A stretch of 64,000 nt of DNA from Leptolyngbya ohadii IS1. Its GTDB lineage: Bacteria; Cyanobacteriota; Cyanobacteriia; Elainellales; Elainellaceae. The notes under the pieces were generated by a model. That model was not told the DNA's origin and ran no database searches. It worked only from the letters and a program-made list of their open reading frames with translations. The position numbers and the translations under genes are program-made. Each line of letters begins with the position of its first letter. The first letter of the stretch is position 1. This document shows, in pieces, positions 62,369-64,000 of this stretch. The stretch is from the NCBI RefSeq assembly GCF_002215035.1, contig NZ_NKFP01000004.1, positions 125,726 through 189,725 on the forward strand, read 5' to 3'.

Positions 62369-63004
62369 AAAACGCAGTCCACAGGAATTATTATCGCTAT
62401 CGTTATCTTACAGGCTTGCCGGAACGATCGCCGAACGGTCTGCCCTGGTTTGGTGCGATCGGAGATAAAAATCCGCTCAAGACCTGCTGAAAGCCTGCTG
62501 GCAAGGGATTGTAAGGCGATCGGTTCAATGTTCAGGATTGCTGATGAGTTCAATTAACTGCTGCAAATCTTCTGTCAGTTGAAGCGTCTGAGATGTAGCG
62601 GTGGCGATGGAAATTGGCAGATTCCTTGAGGTGAGAGATTCGCCTTGCCGGACTGTATTAGCTGCCTCATCTTAAGTAAATGCCTCATTTATTTACTTTA
62701 GAATCATCGACTTTAGCAGCATCGGAGGAGCGAGCAAATCAAGGGTGCCCAAAATTTTGATGAATCAGCCAAACCATTGTACTCAGGGAAAACTGAGGAT
62801 GGAACCGATCGCATTCCAATTTCAATTTCTCTTCAAGAAAAACTGTGGAATTAGTCAAGTGTTGATTGCATATCATCAAATCCGCAGCGTTTGTCCTGCA
62901 TAAAAACTAGAATAGGCAAGGCAACCCGTAGCAATGACAGCCCGAAGAACTCCATTCAGAGGTTGAGCTTGAGATTTTCAGATGGCTTGTCAGGCTACAG
63001 GACA
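62369..63004. other. Divergent intergenic region
   Basis: About 635 bp between ndhM and the DUF4230 gene. It is A+T-rich around 62660-62900. The frames within it are unsupported. Both promoters are probably here. Confidence 0.5.
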
Positions 63005-63943
63005 ATGAAACCTACCGAGGGTGTGATGGAGCGCGACGAGTCGCAACAGAAGTCCTGGGTTGATCTTCCGGCTCGCATGCCGACTCAACCGCAGCCGTTA
63101 TCCCAGCCGATCGCTCAAACAATTTCCCCGCCAAAGACCAAACCGCAGAAGGGCAATTACTGGCAGCGGCAGAAACGCTCATCTCTTTGGGGCGCGGCGA
63201 AGCCGTCGGGCAACTGGATGGATCTGCTGAAGAATTTGTCCTTTCTGACCGCAAGCAGTCTCAGCCTGGTAACGGTGCTGGTCGTGCTGGGCATGGTGCG
63301 ATCGGGGACAGATTCTCTGGGAAAAATATTTGGCGTGGTAACTGCGCCTCAGCCTGCTCCCAAGGTAGACGTGCGATCGGCGGTGGTACAGCAGGTGCGG
63401 GGCGTAAGTGAGTTGACAACTGCCGTATTCGCGATGCAAACCGTTGTGCCGACCAGCCGGGAAAGAACTGTGGGTGGCTTTGTGGTGGGCAAAACGACGC
63501 TGCTCTACATTGGCTATGGCGAAGTGCGTGCCGGACTGGATCTGTCTTCCCTGACTCCCGATGCGGTGCAACCCCAGGGCGATACGCTGCTAATCCGTCT
63601 GCCGCCGCCCCGAATTCTAGACAGCAAGCTGGATGTCAACCGATCGCAGGTGTATGACTACGATCGTGGATTTATGGGTATGGGACCGGATGCGGCTCCG
63701 GAACTGCAAGAATTAGCGCAGCGCAAAACCCTGGAAAGCCTGGTGCAATCTGCCTGCAACGAAGGACTGCTGCAAACCGCAAACGATCGTGCCCGTCTTG
63801 CTGTGGGTCAGTTGCTCTCGACATCGGGATATCGTCAGGTGACGATCGAAACCCAACCGCCTGCTAGTGATGCCTGTCCGCCGCCCGTGGCTGTGCCTGA
63901 AGGGGAATCTCTGCCTCCGGTTCCGGCTGTGCCTTCGCCTTAA
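63005..63943 (+). CDS. DUF4230 domain-containing membrane protein
   Basis: 312 residues from the ATG at 63005, with AGGA just before it; the ATG at 63026 is an alternative and the frame is open to 62891. A Pro/Gln-rich cytoplasmic part is followed by one transmembrane helix (LSFLTASSLSLVTVLVVLGMV, about 80-100) and a DUF4230 domain (about 125-285: SELTTAVFAMQTVVPTSRERTVGG ... KTTLLYIGYGEVRAGLDLSSL ... LLIRLPPPRILDSKLDVNRSQVYDYDRG). The function of the family is unknown. The tail is Pro-rich. Confidence 0.85.
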   Translation: MKPTEGVMERDESQQKSWVDLPARMPTQPQPLSQPIAQTISPPKTKPQKGNYWQRQKRSSLWGAAKPSGNWMDLLKNLSFLTASSLSLVTVLVVLGMVRSGTDSLGKIFGVVTAPQPAPKVDVRSAVVQQVRGVSELTTAVFAMQTVVPTSRERTVGGFVVGKTTLLYIGYGEVRAGLDLSSLTPDAVQPQGDTLLIRLPPPRILDSKLDVNRSQVYDYDRGFMGMGPDAAPELQELAQRKTLESLVQSACNEGLLQTANDRARLAVGQLLSTSGYRQVTIETQPPASDACPPPVAVPEGESLPPVPAVPSP

Positions 63944-64000
63944 AGATCTAGGATTAAATGCTCTGCAATAGGGGGAGAGATCCTGATTGGGCAAGGAAGA

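Noticed and set aside
62302-62553. 83-codon minus-strand frame over the ndhM 5' region
   Set aside because: It overlaps the ndhM start in another frame and has no recognisable features.

Overview
The window reads as a single stretch of cyanobacterial chromosome, probably from a filamentous Leptolyngbya-like lineage; that placement is inference. The evidence is the very dense GCGATCGC (HIP1-type) octamers, moderately high G+C, and marker genes such as ndhM, the fused two-domain ThiE, a type IV pilus pilMNOQ cluster without pilP, a DUF1517 protein and several small cyanobacterium-specific proteins. I recognise no tRNA, rRNA, CRISPR array, intact insertion sequence or prophage.

Layout. 1-3452 (minus) is the incomplete end of a very large receiver-GAF-GAF-histidine kinase-receiver-nucleotide cyclase protein. 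3.6-11 kb holds an acetyltransferase, an NmrA-like reductase, a VTE6/DUF92 membrane protein, a VOC protein, an unusual membrane protein, a voltage-sensor K+ channel with a zinc ribbon, and a double-ATPase peptide ABC protein. 11-21.5 kb is almost all minus strand: a TPR protein, a flavin oxidoreductase lacking its disulfide, a CobD/CobC-like aminotransferase-fold enzyme, HU, and the pilus operon pilM-N-O-Q with a clear terminator. 22-31 kb has purT, a CPA2 antiporter, an M23 peptidase, a ComFB-like protein, an L,D-transpeptidase and a DUF1565-SPOR protein. 31.6-38 kb has thiE and thiS, DUF1517, ruvA, DUF2294, a receiver protein and a RodZ-like protein. 38.4-38.9 kb holds a chain of three very small minus-strand ORFs not previously obvious. 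39-53 kb is housekeeping: cysteine desulfurase, HIT, a second L,D-transpeptidase, an Hsp70-like protein, malQ, a rhodanese-like protein, a GGCT-like protein, an alpha/beta hydrolase, tsaD, a class II aldolase and def.

53.9-61.8 kb is the most unusual part. It combines an FHA-PrsW intramembrane protease, a CHAT (caspase-like)-FHA protein and a membrane-anchored PP2C phosphatase, which together suggest a phosphothreonine-linked proteolytic signalling module. Between the CHAT and PP2C genes (58040-60104) the DNA is scrambled into two large, apparently perfect inverted repeats (371 bp and 230 bp arms) plus three direct repeats (177, 145 and 77 bp). The junctions show short microhomologies and C10/C8 homopolymers. 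This splits the SH3-like C-terminus of the phosphatase and creates a chimeric ORF carrying the duplicated CHAT start. It is either a recent template-switching rearrangement, possibly phase-variable, or a library/assembly artefact. It should be resolved before the phosphatase gene model is trusted.

The end of the window (62-64 kb) carries ndhM and a DUF4230 membrane protein.
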